This document shows, in pieces, positions 41,069-51,544 of a stretch of 54,757 bases of DNA (positions within the stretch are counted from its first letter, which is position 1; each line of letters starts with the position of its first letter). Below the pieces are notes generated by a model. The model worked only from the letters and a program-made list of their open reading frames with translations, was not told the DNA's origin and made no database searches. Source of the DNA: Chara braunii (taxonomy: Eukaryota; Streptophyta; Charophyceae; Charales; Characeae); the NCBI GenBank assembly GCA_003427395.1, contig BFEA01000468.1, forward strand, positions 883,622 to 938,378, in the 5' to 3' direction. A program made the translations under genes and the position numbers.

Positions 41069-42182
41069 ATGGCAGACGTGCTGCGTAGATTGCCTCTGCT
41101 GGTGCTGATCATTGTCGTCTTCCTGTTTGTCGTCTTCCTCCACGTCTGTTTGTCGTGTCGGCCGTGGAACTTGAGGGCACACAACGATGGTGTCGACGAG
41201 AATGGCGGTATTGGCGACGATGGCGACGATGGATTCAGGGAGGACGTCGAAGCCGTTGACGACGACGGCGATGCGCCTATTCGGCCTTTGGGGAAGGTGG
41301 GTGGGAGGGGGAGAGGACGCGACAGAGGTGGTGGTCGAGATCGATCCGCAGGGCGTGGCAGCAGAGTAGCCGATGGCGACGATGGCGGGAAATCAGCGGC
41401 GTATTGGTCCACAGACGATCAACTGCTCCTGGTGCGCTGCAAGCGGGAGCAGGACATGCACCTTGCCGGCCTTGGGCACAACTACGGTCGGATGCGAACG
41501 AAAGAATGGAAGTGGGAGGACATCGCGAAACGGANGGCGAACGCGGGNTGTNCTAGAGAGGNNGATGANTGCATGAAGAAGTGGGACAATCTATTCCAGA
41601 ACTACAAGAAGATACAGAGGTTCCAGAATGCCAGCGGCGAGGCAGATTTCTTTAGGCTGTCAAATGAAGAGAGGAAGGACCACAATTTCAAGTTTCGGAT
41701 GGAGAGAGCGCTCTACAACGAGATCCATGGAGGCATGCTTGGAAACCACACCATTTTCCCTCCCAACATCGCAGACACAGGTAATTCGGACGGCGTGCAG
41801 CTGCCGAGACGAGGAGCGGGCGGCGGGGAGTCTGTCAATAGTGAGGCGGCCGGTGATGGGTGGGCGGAAGAACGTTCTTCGCCGAGGGAGTCCGACAACA
41901 ATGTAGGCAGCGGGGGCCCGAAGCATGAAGCGGAAGAACACGCGACAGCAGGCGCTGGAGTCCATCGTCGACGTCATGGATCGGCACGGCGCGCTGATGT
42001 CCTCGACGATGGAGTCCTTTAGCAAGCGACAATGCAGCGTTTTGACGAGGCAATGCGACATCCTGGAGCAGGAAGTTGCAGTTCAAAAAGAGCACTACGC
42101 GGCGTCCGATGAAACGCAAAAGATGATGTGCCACGCCTTGATGGAGATCGCTGCCGACATCCGTGGTCGCTCTACGATGTAA
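41069..42182 (+). pseudogene. Harbinger Myb/SANT-like (trihelix) protein gene
   Basis: Partner protein of PIF/Harbinger transposases, expected to bind the element ends and help import or recruit the nuclease. An Asp/Gly/Arg-rich N-terminus is followed by the trihelix/Myb-like domain (about residues 110-215). Its tryptophans are in YWSTDDQLLLVRCKREQD, TKEWKWEDIAKR and CMKKWDNLFQNYKKIQRF, and it continues with FFRLSNEERKDHNFKFRM. Six or seven N fall inside the domain (41535-41570). The C-terminal coiled segment (RQQALESIVDVMDRHGALMS and later HALMEIAADIRGR) is in a different frame from about 41925, so one indel near 41920 separates it. Starting at 41069 gives an odd hydrophobic N-terminus (LLVLIIVVFLFVVFLHV); a later start or an intron is possible. 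Confidence 0.8.
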
Positions 42183-43259
42183 GCCGTCGGATCGTCGATG
42201 CGATGATGTTCATTCGTTGTCATCATCATCGCCAGATTGGAGCATAACGGTCGTCAGAGATTGTAGCAATGTCGCCGGCGGTAGCTGAGGGTGGTTTGAT
42301 GGCGAAGTGTAGTGATGTAGCCCGTTTTCGAGACCGCTGTCCATGTATAGCCGTCCACGTCACAGATGACCTTTGTGGTGGCGAAGTGTAGTGTCAGCGA
42401 TTTGTTTTCCTTTTTTATTTGTATTTTTTTGTTTCCCCATTTATCGGGGTTTGATGTCTTTGCTGAGGATGCAGTTGAAGGTTTTCGGGGAGGGCTGCTG
42501 CGAAAGGCATGCGTTGTTGCAAGGCGAGCCGTCGTGGGGGATCGCCGCAGATAGCAACAGAGTCGGGCTGTACTAGGCGTCGGGTCGGTCCATGCATGGT
42601 GGATCACATGGGGAGGGTTGTTGTTGGGTTGGTTGGGTGTATAGAATTCCGCCGGAATCAGCAGGAATTTAATATTGTCTTTAAAAAAATAAAAGGATGC
42701 TTCTCTGAATAAGGGCTTGGGGGTTTGGGGGGGGGGGGGGGGGGGGCGGGGGGGGGGGTGGGGGTAAAGATTGGTGTTTTTTTTTCGGGGGTTTGGGTGG
42801 GCATTGCCATGGTGCGCGGACACATTATTTAACCCAGCCCGCGAAGGCTAACCGCAGTCTGCACAGTGTGTCGTCGATCACTCCCGCCAAATTCGTGCCA
42901 CCTAAGTCCGCTAATGCCAGTCCCTCCGCAGTGGTGCAGAAGCTGCGCTGTAGATAAGGCCCACTGGTGCACGTCGCCTGCTCTGCGCGCGTCGTCGTCA
43001 TCAGAGAACTCTTTGCCATCGCCACGACATGTCGTTTTTCGGAAGCGGCACAACCGTCTGCGCTCTCGTCCACCGCGCCTTCGATCGTCAGTTGTCGTTG
43101 TTGAGTCGCGTTCGTCTTTTCGCGTCAAGCAGCCAGTGCTTGGATCCACCACGTGGACGTCGACCGTGGAGTTTAACAACTTATATCCATCGATGTGCCC
43201 TTGTGCGGCATTTGACGGACGACGGGGCATCTTCCCGCTTCAGCTTTTGCGGTGGCAAA
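42183..43259. other. Intergenic region within the Harbinger element
   Basis: Contains a G-run block at 42715-42770 (over 50 nearly pure G), a possible quadruplex-forming tract and a likely assembly trouble spot. No gene recognised on either strand. Confidence 0.5.
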
Positions 43260-44867
43260 ATGGCTCCGAGGCGAGGAGGCGGCGGTCAAGCTCGTGGAAA
43301 AAAACGTGATGCGGTCACTGAACAGACGGCGGGCGGTTCAGGTGGGGGACGTCAGATGACGAGGACGAAACGGTCACGTCAGGACGCGAGTTCTCTCAGC
43401 GGCGCACACTTGGACAGCGACGGTTGGGGAAGACCAAACGACGGCGAAGGCCACAACGAGACAGGATACCCCGCTATGGAGGAGGTGGCGCGAATGGAGC
43501 AAGAGCAGATCACACCTGTTACGACGCCGCAAGGGAGACATCGCGAAGATGCAGGAACCGGGACATCTGCGGCGACGCCACGTGTGCAAACAAGCAGTCG
43601 GCGAACGAGGATCTGGCGGTGCGGCGACGTCACGTGTACAACAAGCAGTCGGCGAGCGAGGATCTGTCGGTGCGGGAGATGCGACCATGCTTGGAGATCA
43701 GGTGCAGGTTCGCGGCGCCGCTGCGGTCGTGGGCGAAGCGGCGGGCACACCTCGTGAAACGGGAGGAGGGGGGCGGAAGGCCGAGGAGGCGGCGAGGACA
43801 TTGGAGATCCCCCGCGCGGAGAAGAGAAAGGCGGTGGAGGACGACGAGCCGCTTGTTAACAGGGTCCTCAAAGGTGGAGTGGTGAAAGAACTGGCTGATC
43901 GGGCGAAACTATGGGTGGACGACAAGTCTTTCTGGATGTCGGGGGAGGGCCGCAGGCTGTACAACATAGTGAACGACGCACGGGAGTACCTCGTCGCCAT
44001 TGCCCGAGGAGTTCCTTTGCCGAAGGTCCCCAGAAGTGTAGCCTTGCGGAGGTCGAACGTCACGGTGACGAGGCTCACTGATTCCACGCAGTTGCAGCGG
44101 GCGACTAATCGCGCGTCGAAGTGCCAGAACGTGGTGATGCGTGTTCTGCACGGATGGGTCTTCAAGTCCGGAAGCAGGGAGAGGGGGTACACTCTCGCCT
44201 TCCAGTACCTCCTCGAATCGGTGGCCACGGACTTCGCGTGCGCGATGTGGCTCGGAGAGGACTGGAGCAACGTCATTAGCCCCGCCATTTGCGCACAGAG
44301 CTCGGGATGGACCTGCCTCTGTGGTACGCAGGTGCTTACATCGAAGACAGGCCCCGGGACGATGACATGGCTGCTTACCTGGAAGCGACTGTCATGCGAC
44401 TGATTGCTGCGTTCAACGCGGCGGTAGAAATAGGGAATGCGATGGATGGAGGATGCACAAGTCAGGACCGTTTGTCCCGTGTTGCGGAGAGCTTGAAGGT
44501 CCTCTTGGCGGCTGCCATGTGGATAATGCGATTGGCGGGAGACGATCCGAGGTCCCACTATGAAGCTTTCTACTTATGCAACCTCATCGCGAAGCCCGTT
44601 ATGGTGGCGTCCATGCGCCGCATCTTCGATCATCGTCGCCACACCTTGGCCGCCGCGAACGCCGCAACCGAGCGACTGGGGAAAGCGCAGTTGACGTTGG
44701 GTCACGCGCCCAATTTCATCCCGGACTGGGCTAAGTGCGGGGTGAGATTCGGCCATGACGCGAGTTTGAGTGGACCCGACGAGGCGAGAGGTCTTGAACG
44801 GTTGGGCACAGGCCCTCCGGCGTGCGAGGACGACGACGACGACGATGATGATGCCGAAGACAGCTGA
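43260..44867 (+). pseudogene. Unrecognised third gene of the Harbinger element
   Basis: I do not recognise this family. ATG at 43260 opens a basic, Gly/Arg/Ser-rich N-terminus (MAPRRGGGGQARGKKRDAV) to about 43560. The sense frame then moves (about 43700-44290) to RAEKRKAVEDDEPLVNRVL, VDDKSFWMSGEGRRLYNIV, SKCQNVVMRVLHGWVF and YLLESVATDFACAMWLGEDW. It moves again (44289-44867) to LGMDLPLWYAGAYIEDRP, AAMWIMRLAGDDPRSHYEAF and FIPDWAKCGVRFGHD, ending in an Asp-rich tail. Two frame changes could be indels or unspliced introns. A duplicated block of about 51 bp (AAGCAGTCGGCGA(A/G)CGAGGA) lies near the first change. It shares strand with the Myb-like gene. The ordered, non-repetitive residues argue for a real protein. 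Confidence 0.55.
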
Positions 44868-45355
44868 ACGCCACCCGGGAGGAGGAGGAGGACGACGACG
44901 ACGACGATGGTGTGTGTCGACAGGGGGTGGGGCTTTCGTAGCAGCCTAGACACCGAGGCCTCATCACGCGGTGATAACGGCGAAGGTGTCGTGCAATCAT
45001 GACGGGGACGATAGCGACGCGTGCTGATGCCGCCATGGGGACGTCGGTTTGGGCGAGTACGGTACGACCTTGGCGCGCGACAAAGGGAGACCTTGAAGAG
45101 AAGAACAGCGCACGTCAAGTACATGTGCAGGCAGTCTGCGGAAGAGGATGCCCACGCGTGATGATGCCCCATTCGACGACGCTCCCCACACAACGATGGC
45201 CACGTTGCTACGGAAGAGGGTGCTGACGGTGATGATGATGACCACGTTGATGATGACGACGATGACGACGATGATGATGATGATGATGGCGACGATGATG
45301 ATGATGATGACGACCACGATGATGATGATGGTGATGATGGCGTCAATGGTGATTG

Positions 45356-45391
<36 letters not shown>

Positions 45392-45409
45392 CGACGATGA
45401 TGATGATGT

Positions 45410-45451
<42 letters not shown>

Positions 45452-46736
45452 CCACGACGATGATGATAACCTGTCGGAGGTGGTGCGGGCAAGGTACTTC
45501 TTTGTGTTTGTTTTCGGTCGAGCAGGGCGCCGCTCGACGTTGTAAATACAGTGGACTCGGAAGTGCGATCGGTTCAGCAGGGGTCTTTTCGTGTTGTTGC
45601 AGATATCTGCTTCTGCTTGTCGTTTTTTTTTTTTTTTTTGCAAGGCGACCTCTGTTTGCGCGATGGCGGGTGTTGTTGCAGATATCTGCTTCTGCTTGTC
45701 GTTTTTTTTTTTTTTTTTTTTTTTTTAAGTCGACATCTGTTCGCGCGATGGTGGATGGCGTGCTTTGGTTTAGCAGGGGTCTTTGCGAGAGTCATGTATT
45801 CCGCAATTTGCGGTGCACGTTCAATCTTTCGACGTTGTCTTCGTGATCGTTCGCGGAAGAACACCATTCACAAGCGACATTATTCAAATCTGTGTTCTTT
45901 GTTTCTACGATCCATTTTAAACGCATTGTCTTTTTTTCACAAATGGGTTGTGTTTTGTTTCCCATCATTCATGTTATGCGGCTTTTGCATGTATTTCATT
46001 CTATCCCGTTTCCGTTGGTTTCCAATTGCATCTACATCAAAGGAAAGCCAAATCGCCGTTTTTTTTTTTTTTTTTTTTTTTTTTTAACGCCGTCCAAACA
46101 TACCATTACGCTCGCTTCACAAAACATGACGTTGGAGAAGAACAGTTTGGCCATGCAATCTGTTTGCTTGAGAATTATGACGTAGAAGATGAACAACATG
46201 GACATGCAATCTGTTTGCCTGCATTGTTAGCAATTCCACAGGTTTGAGAAGTGCACCGAATGTGTGTCAGTCATCGACAAACCTCAAACAATTGAAGATT
46301 GTTCGAACAGAGGTTCACAGAACGACAAAAAAGAACAAAATCGACATCGTAAAAAAAAGGTTGTCCATATATTAAAACGTCGAACAACTGCACGAAGCAC
46401 ACCAAAAAGACAACGCAGTGCTACACAACCGAGTGGTCTCCCCACCGTCGAAACTTCCAAAACGACTGACGCCTATAATGCCGACTACCAGGCGGCGTTA
46501 TAGGCTACAACGCGACTTCGCGCGCGACATCAACTCAATGGCGGCCAACAAACCGACACACGGGAGGGGAGGGGAACGCAAGTGGGGCGACCACGCTAAA
46601 CATCCCAGAGCTTCAGAAACAGAACAAAAACGCAGCAGTGCTCTACACGGACCACGTCACAAGCTAAACCCCCCCCAACCCCCCCCTCCCGCCCCCTTCG
46701 TCTAATCCGACCATCCCCTTGTTCCTCTGCGTGCAT
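44868..46736. repeat. (GAT/GAC)n array and T-runs between cargo genes
   Basis: 45220-45466 is nearly pure GATGAT/GACGAC. TTGTTGCAGATATCTGCTTC plus TGCTTGTCG plus a T-run is duplicated at 45595 and 45672. Another T-run lies at 46059-46085. The three ORF-bearing regions converge here, so it holds both 3' ends. Confidence 0.8.
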
Positions 46737-47900
46737 CTACATCAAAGCCAGGCGGTCTCGAAGTGCATCCCGCAACAAGTCGCCGTCGACGTTGGTGCAC
46801 TGCCGCCGCCCACCACCGCCGTTCCCCACAATGCCCAAGTCGACTCTCCGCCGAACGCCGTTCTCATCAACCTCCCATAGGAGGTTCTCGTCGAAATCGA
46901 CACCCGCGTCCAGGAGGATGTTGTGGAGAGTGCAGACGGCCACGAATTGTTGTGGCAAGGTCTGAAGGTTCGTCTTGTGGGTGCGCGGAAAGAGACGCCA
47001 CATAAACTTCAGTCGCCCAAACGCCCTCTCCACACACACCCGCGCCACCTTCTACCGCGTGTCAAAACGCTCTTCGTCCGGATCCTAGAAGATTCCTCCA
47101 TACGGTTGGATGATCCATGGACACGCAACTGGGTAGCCGTTGTCGCCCAGCAGGTAACCTCGCGTAACCACACCGTGTGGGAGATTCTCCGGAGGTGCAT
47201 CGAAAAGGTTGCCGCTTTCCGCATGCCTCCACAGATGGGAATTGTGCAGTACACGGACGTCGTGGACACTTCTTGGATATCCGACGTGGACGTCCAGGAT
47301 ACACAAATCTAAATCGACGACGACCTGCGCTTGGACGGAGAACTTCTGTTTGCGGTCGTAGTAGTTGACGGACGGTGCTCCTGCTGGCTTGTCAATGTAG
47401 ATATGGGTGCAATCGATGGCGCCGAAGCAGTTCGGGAAACCCTTATCTCGGAACACGCGTAAAATCTGCGCACGTCTACGCCCAACAGGCCACTTGATTG
47501 CGTCGGGGTAGGCGTTTAGCAGCGCCGCCGTGACGTCGTGGACGGCCTACAGGCTGGTCGCCCTGCCGATACCGAAGGCTGACGTCCCGCTCTCGTGCGT
47601 TTTCCCCGACGCCCATCTGTACAACGTGAAAGTGATCACCTGCTCGACTGGCAGCGACATCCTGTAGTGCGTGACAATCTTCTCCACGTGCGCGGCGCAG
47701 GCGGCTACAATCTGGTTGAACATCGCCCTCGACATACGCAACTTCTCCTTGTAGTAGTCCTCTGTGGCGTCGTCACACAGCCGTAGGTCCTCCCATATCC
47801 CGCCAGTGCGTCGTTTGATCCACCAACACGGTGTCTGGCGTGGGAAAACGTCAGAGTCGAAAGCGAAACACATCTGCACTACAGCTTCGCACGTCGCCAC
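46737..47900 (-). pseudogene. Harbinger DDE transposase (nuclease) with three in-frame UAG codons
   Basis: Catalyses excision and insertion in known PIF/Harbinger elements. One continuous minus-strand reading frame of about 388 codons is interrupted only by UAG at three places (47549-47547, 47084-47082 and 47057-47055, approximately). N-terminal helices (YYKEKLRMSRAMFNQIVA, ITFTLYRWASGKTH, FGIGRATS) are followed by CFGAIDCTHIYIDKP (first catalytic Asp), HVGYPRSVHDVRVLHNS, RGYLLGDNGYPVACPWI (second Asp) and VERAFGRLKFMWRLF (Glu), then HNILLDAG. All three catalytic acids are kept. No frameshift within the domain, unlike the other genes here. Convergent with the plus-strand genes. Either recently inactivated by CAG-to-TAG type changes or, less likely, read through. 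Confidence 0.9.
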
Positions 47901-48839
47901 TCAATCCGGCGCTTCCACAACGCTCTGCAAGAGCGCTCTCCGTTTACGAAGCTGCAAACGCATGTCGCCGCTGGAGGACGAAATTTCGCTCATGCTATTC
48001 AAGACGACAATTGTCATGGCCATCGCCACAGCTTCTCTCTCCTCTTCACGCAGACCGTCGCCGCGTCCGCGAACGTCCATCTTCGTTCAACGCCCACTTC
48101 GTCGAAAGCCTGCCAAACACTTTGCTCGCTGGACCGGCCAAAGGCGCCACGTGCCCAACTATGCCACAATGCGCCACGCGTCAGGGACCAAAAGATGTGG
48201 TCGCTGCTCCGCGATGAGGAACGACACCACGCACACGTCTCCCGAGCACGTCGCTGCTGCTCGCCGCCGCCACAGGAGAATAGGCACGCCCGAGCCGACC
48301 GAAAAGGACGCTGCTCTCCACGTTACCACTTCAAGAGTACGCCCGTCGTACACGAAGCTGCGCCTGCTGGTGCTCGTCGACGGATGAAACCGCGCACGCC
48401 AATGGTCGACGATGGTGGAACACAACACGGAAGCCCGACGTCAATATGCGCACGGTCGCGGATAACGGAGGAAGATAGCCCAGCGGAGGAGGAGGACAGA
48501 CAACCTGCGCCGCCGCCCGACATGCGCCTGCTTGCTCACCACTCGCACAACCTTATGAATACTCTCGCCGAAAGGTTCGCCAACGCCGTCTTTCGGACGT
48601 CTTTCGTCGCCTACCAGTCCTGCGGCAGCAAGAACCGACCCCCCCCCCCCCCCCCCCCCCCCCCCNNCCCNCCCCNCCNNNNGAATTTGAATTCAAATTT
48701 TCGAACTGTACGAAACACGCGCTTCCCGCCGAAGACACTCGCACGCCGACGGCCTACCGCGCTGTGTACCACGGACACCACCCTACGAGCGGACGGACAT
48801 CAACGACGCGGCCGCGTATACGCATATAAAACGGGCCGC
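47901..48839. other. Region upstream of the transposase, with N gap
   Basis: Holds the 5' side of the minus-strand transposase. A C-run with N at 48642-48682 marks an unresolved stretch, followed by a palindrome GAATTTGAATTCAAATTTTC. Plus-strand open frames here look like shadows. GCATATAAAACG at 48822 lies near the right end and could act as a TATA box on the plus strand, but no gene follows. Confidence 0.45.
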
Positions 48840-48973
48840 GGGACAACTTTTAGGACGAGTCCTAAAAGACGATTTTTAGGATCGTGTGCAACCACTCCGC
48901 ATGAAATCCTAAAAAACCTTTAGGACTAGTCCAAAAAAATTTAGTATTCTTTTAGGAGTGTCTAACGAGACCC

Positions 48974-49188
48974 TAAAGCCTGAGGAAGCTTCCGGGAAGT
49001 TCCCAGGTAGCTTCTGGCTAAAGCCTGAGGGCCTATAGGCCCTTGTTTTCAGGCTGTCAGGCTGAAACGACACGGGGCCTGGAGGCCCTGGTTTTCAGGC
49101 TGTCAGGCTGAAACAGACACGGGGCGTGTAGGCCCTGGTTTTCAGGCTGTCAGGCTGAAACAGACACGGGGCGTTTAGGCCCTGGTTT
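48974..49188 (+). repeat. Tandem repeats: 45-bp unit, then four 47-bp units
   Basis: TAAAGCCTGAGGAAGCTTCC to TTCTGGCTAAAGCCTGAGG is the target unit of the Harbinger insertion. Units with GGCCCTGGTTTTCAGGCTGT and CAGGCTGAAACAGACACGGG follow, starting at about 49038, 49084, 49131 and 49178 (46-47 bp apart). The last is cut after GGTTTTC by the left end of the Penelope-like element. Confidence 0.85.
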
Positions 49189-49581
49189 TCAACTGTGCAC
49201 TCATCTGGAAGATCTGTATAGCATAAAGCACAGGCGCACGACCACAGGTCATTGGGCCAGGGTCTGAAGACGCCATGTGCGGCTGATACATAAGGACAAA
49301 TCGGGGGGTCAGCAAACTGAGGATTGCAGATACACCTAGATAACGGCGAAGGAAGGAAAGGGAAACGTACGCAGGAAGGCGGGAAATTCCAAGCAGCCGG
49401 TACACAGAACAGCAGCAATCGGCCCGCATAGCCGAATCTCTCCACCGAATGCAGAGCATCAAGCACAGCCTTGTCCAACGTGAGGTGATGCAATAGGGAC
49501 AAAATAGCTGACGGTCCTGAGGGTGCTTTTTTTGCAGCGACGTGGACCTCATAATTTTCTTTTTTGCATATTAATGTTGGC
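49189..49581 (+). repeat. Left pseudo-LTR of the Penelope-like element
   Basis: Aligns without gaps to 54365-54757. I count 10 differences in 393 positions, mostly transitions. It begins TCAACTGTGCACTCA, which in the right copy lies inside the RT C-terminus, so this left copy is the 3' part of a truncated upstream element unit. Confidence 0.92.
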
Positions 49582-50208
49582 TTATCNAGTTATTCAAGAT
49601 TTTTTCAGTTCTTTGCAGAATATGACCTGAATCTGCGAGAGAATCGCGGGAAACAGGTCTGAAACGTTTTTTCGGTTTTCGGTATTCGNCACTACATGGT
49701 TGAAGTAGAATAGAATAGTATNNAACGAAGCACCGAGGGAGAACTCGGTAAGCAGTNTGAGTGAGACANGAGTAGAAGGGCTGTTGAAGCGCAGTACAGT
49801 TGCGCTTGCTACAATGTAATTTGTTTCACGATACGTAAAGCTCCAAGTTACATTGTTTTTACGATCTCTCGTACTGAACCAGAGGAACGACCTTGCAATT
49901 AAGCTTGGGAACGGTCCTCCGGTGCCATCTATGAAATCGTGAAGCAGGGATTTCGATCGCTGTTCATGAACAATCCATGGACGTGCGTTCACTCTATATT
50001 GTTGATTAATCAATCTACTAATTAAATATTTTTTGATATTACGATATATATTTATTTATTCACTCATTCATTTCTCGGTCGAGATTGCATCGATTGCACT
50101 CACGGTAGTGACAAGGGTGGCTATTGCGATTGCTCGGCGGAACGATTGGCGCGAGACTGGTGCTGAAGTTCTGCTACCTCAGGCTGTTATCAAGGTCGAA
50201 GGGAGCGC
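49582..50208 (+). other. Leader of the Penelope-like element
   Basis: Scattered N (49587, 49689, 49722-49723, 49757, 49769). GCGA/TCGC inside GACCTG/CAGGTC at 49625-49665 forms a stem-loop. No ORF. Probably holds the promoter; no TATA box is convincing. Confidence 0.5.
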
Positions 50209-51539
50209 ATGTACGGACGCGGAAGAGGAAGAGGGCGGTGGTCAGGCTGCAGACGCTACTGGATGGAGATTCCTGCAGGAATGCAAACTCCACCGACGCA
50301 AGTCGCAACAATAGCAACACAGGCCACACATCCTCATGACGCTACTCCATCATCAGCTATCGTATGGCACCTCCGATGGTGCATCCGATGGCGCAGCCAA
50401 CACCTGTACCGTTCTATCAGCCGGGATACTATCCACCCCCATACGGGTGGCAAGGTGGATGGAATCAAGCGGGCGCGGCACGCCCCCCGTCGGCAAACAA
50501 GTTCCCGGAACCACGAAACCGAGCCTGGTTCACCAAGGAACACCTCGAGCTGATAGAGAAATGGAAGGCGCGCGCAGCAAGTGACGAGAGTCGAAAGAGC
50601 GAGAAGGGTGAATCGAGTGGAGGCAGCAACTCTAAAGGCAACAAGAAAGGAAGAGGGAGTACGGAATCGGAAAACAGCGAGGAGCGACTGAAGTCGTGGA
50701 TCTCCAGCACATTCGGGACATCACTAAGGAAGATCTCCGAAAAGCTGGAAGAGATCGAGGTGAAGACCAAGGCGAAAGGGAAGGCCGAAGAATCAGACGA
50801 AGAGGGAGATAGTAAGAAGGGGACGGGAAGCCACGAAAAAAGAAAGAGAGGAGTAAACTCCCCAGCACTGAGCAAGGCGAAGGTACGATCAAGGACTCGT
50901 AACGGGAGAGACACAGTGATAGTGCGGCAACCCAGAATCAACATTTCCTCGGATGATGAAGACGCGAAGACCAAGGTCCGCACAAATTGCGGCATCGACG
51001 TCAAACACGAGTTCGAGGCGAACGGGGGAAATGATAAGTTAGATGAGATCCTGACCCTGCTAGGAGCACTAGCAGGGAAAGGAAAAGAGGAGGTGCAGAA
51101 AGGTGAAGGCGGAAAGATGGAAGGGGTAAGCGAGAGGGAGGAGAGAAATAAAAAAAGCGAGAAAGCAAAGAAAGGGAAAGGAAAGGATGGGTCCGAAAAC
51201 GATGAAAAAAGTGACGCAAAGAGATCAATTACCGGAGAGGAAACAGAAGGGAAACAAAAAGAAGGGGATGTCATCGAGTACATGAAAGGGAGGTTGGATT
51301 ACTATATGGAAATGAACGTGAAGGAAGTGAAGGCCTTGTGTGTGAAGCGGGGTGTGAAGAACGCTCGGAAGGACAAATGAGCATGGGAGCTGGCAAAACA
51401 AGACGCGGAACAGTATACGAAGTTGGTGAACCAAGAAGACGAGGGTTATTCTGAAGGATCCGAGGACGACGACCAGGAGAACGAAGTGAGCAGCGAGCAA
51501 TCGGCCGATGAGGACTCCAATGGCGTCACGGGAAATTGA
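50209..51539 (+). pseudogene. PLE ORF1: Arg/Gly and Lys/Glu-rich protein with SAP-like end
   Basis: ATG at 50209 gives MYGRGRGRGRW. The sense frame appears to move near 50350 to a Pro/Tyr/Gln-rich stretch (QPTPVPFYQPGYYPPPYG), then WFTKEHLELIEKWKARAA and a long Lys/Glu/Ser-rich, probably coiled or disordered segment with KSWISSTFGTSLRKISEKLE. The end reads MNVKEVKALCVKRGVKNARK, resembling a SAP motif (two helices with a K/R-rich turn that bind AT-rich DNA). The SAP-like helix is cut by a UGA at 51378-51380, after which the same frame continues AWELAKQDAEQYTKL and an acidic tail to UGA at 51537. Likely an RNA/DNA-binding part of the element; role inferred. Confidence 0.6.
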
Positions 51540-51544
51540 ATTTT

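Larger units (their letters stand above)
40416..48973. mobile_element. Near-complete PIF/Harbinger DNA transposon, 8.56 kb
   Basis: Perfect 25-bp terminal inverted repeats begin GGGTCTCGTTAGACACTCC and include the first subterminal CCTAAAAG. A TAA duplication (40413-40415, 48974-48976) lies on both sides, matching the TWA target preference of PIF/Harbinger. Subterminal regions are rich in TCCTAAA/TTTAGGA. Cargo, left to right: a Myb/SANT-like protein gene (plus), an unrecognised gene (plus), a (GAT)n block, and a DDE transposase (minus). The Myb-like protein and the nuclease are the two proteins known to cooperate in this superfamily. The element sits in a tandem repeat of about 45 bp, one unit on each side. 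Stops and frameshifts suggest it no longer encodes intact proteins. Confidence 0.92.

Noticed and set aside
41069-41140. Membrane segment at the N-terminus of the Myb-like protein
   Set aside because: The hydrophobic run is unlike trihelix/Harbinger partners and probably reflects a wrong start or unspliced leader.
47901-48923. Plus-strand genes opposite the transposase and its upstream region
   Set aside because: They overlap the clear minus-strand DDE frame or G+C-rich flank and show no motif; shadows.
49189-49581. Hammerhead ribozyme in the PLE pseudo-LTR (CTGAAGA at about 49263, with a GCC/GGC stem)
   Set aside because: The core after stem II reads TGAT where GAAA is required, and flanking stems I and III do not pair. 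The GACCTG...CAGGTC stem-loop at about 49625 also fails the core consensus. A covariance search on a consensus element is the decisive test.
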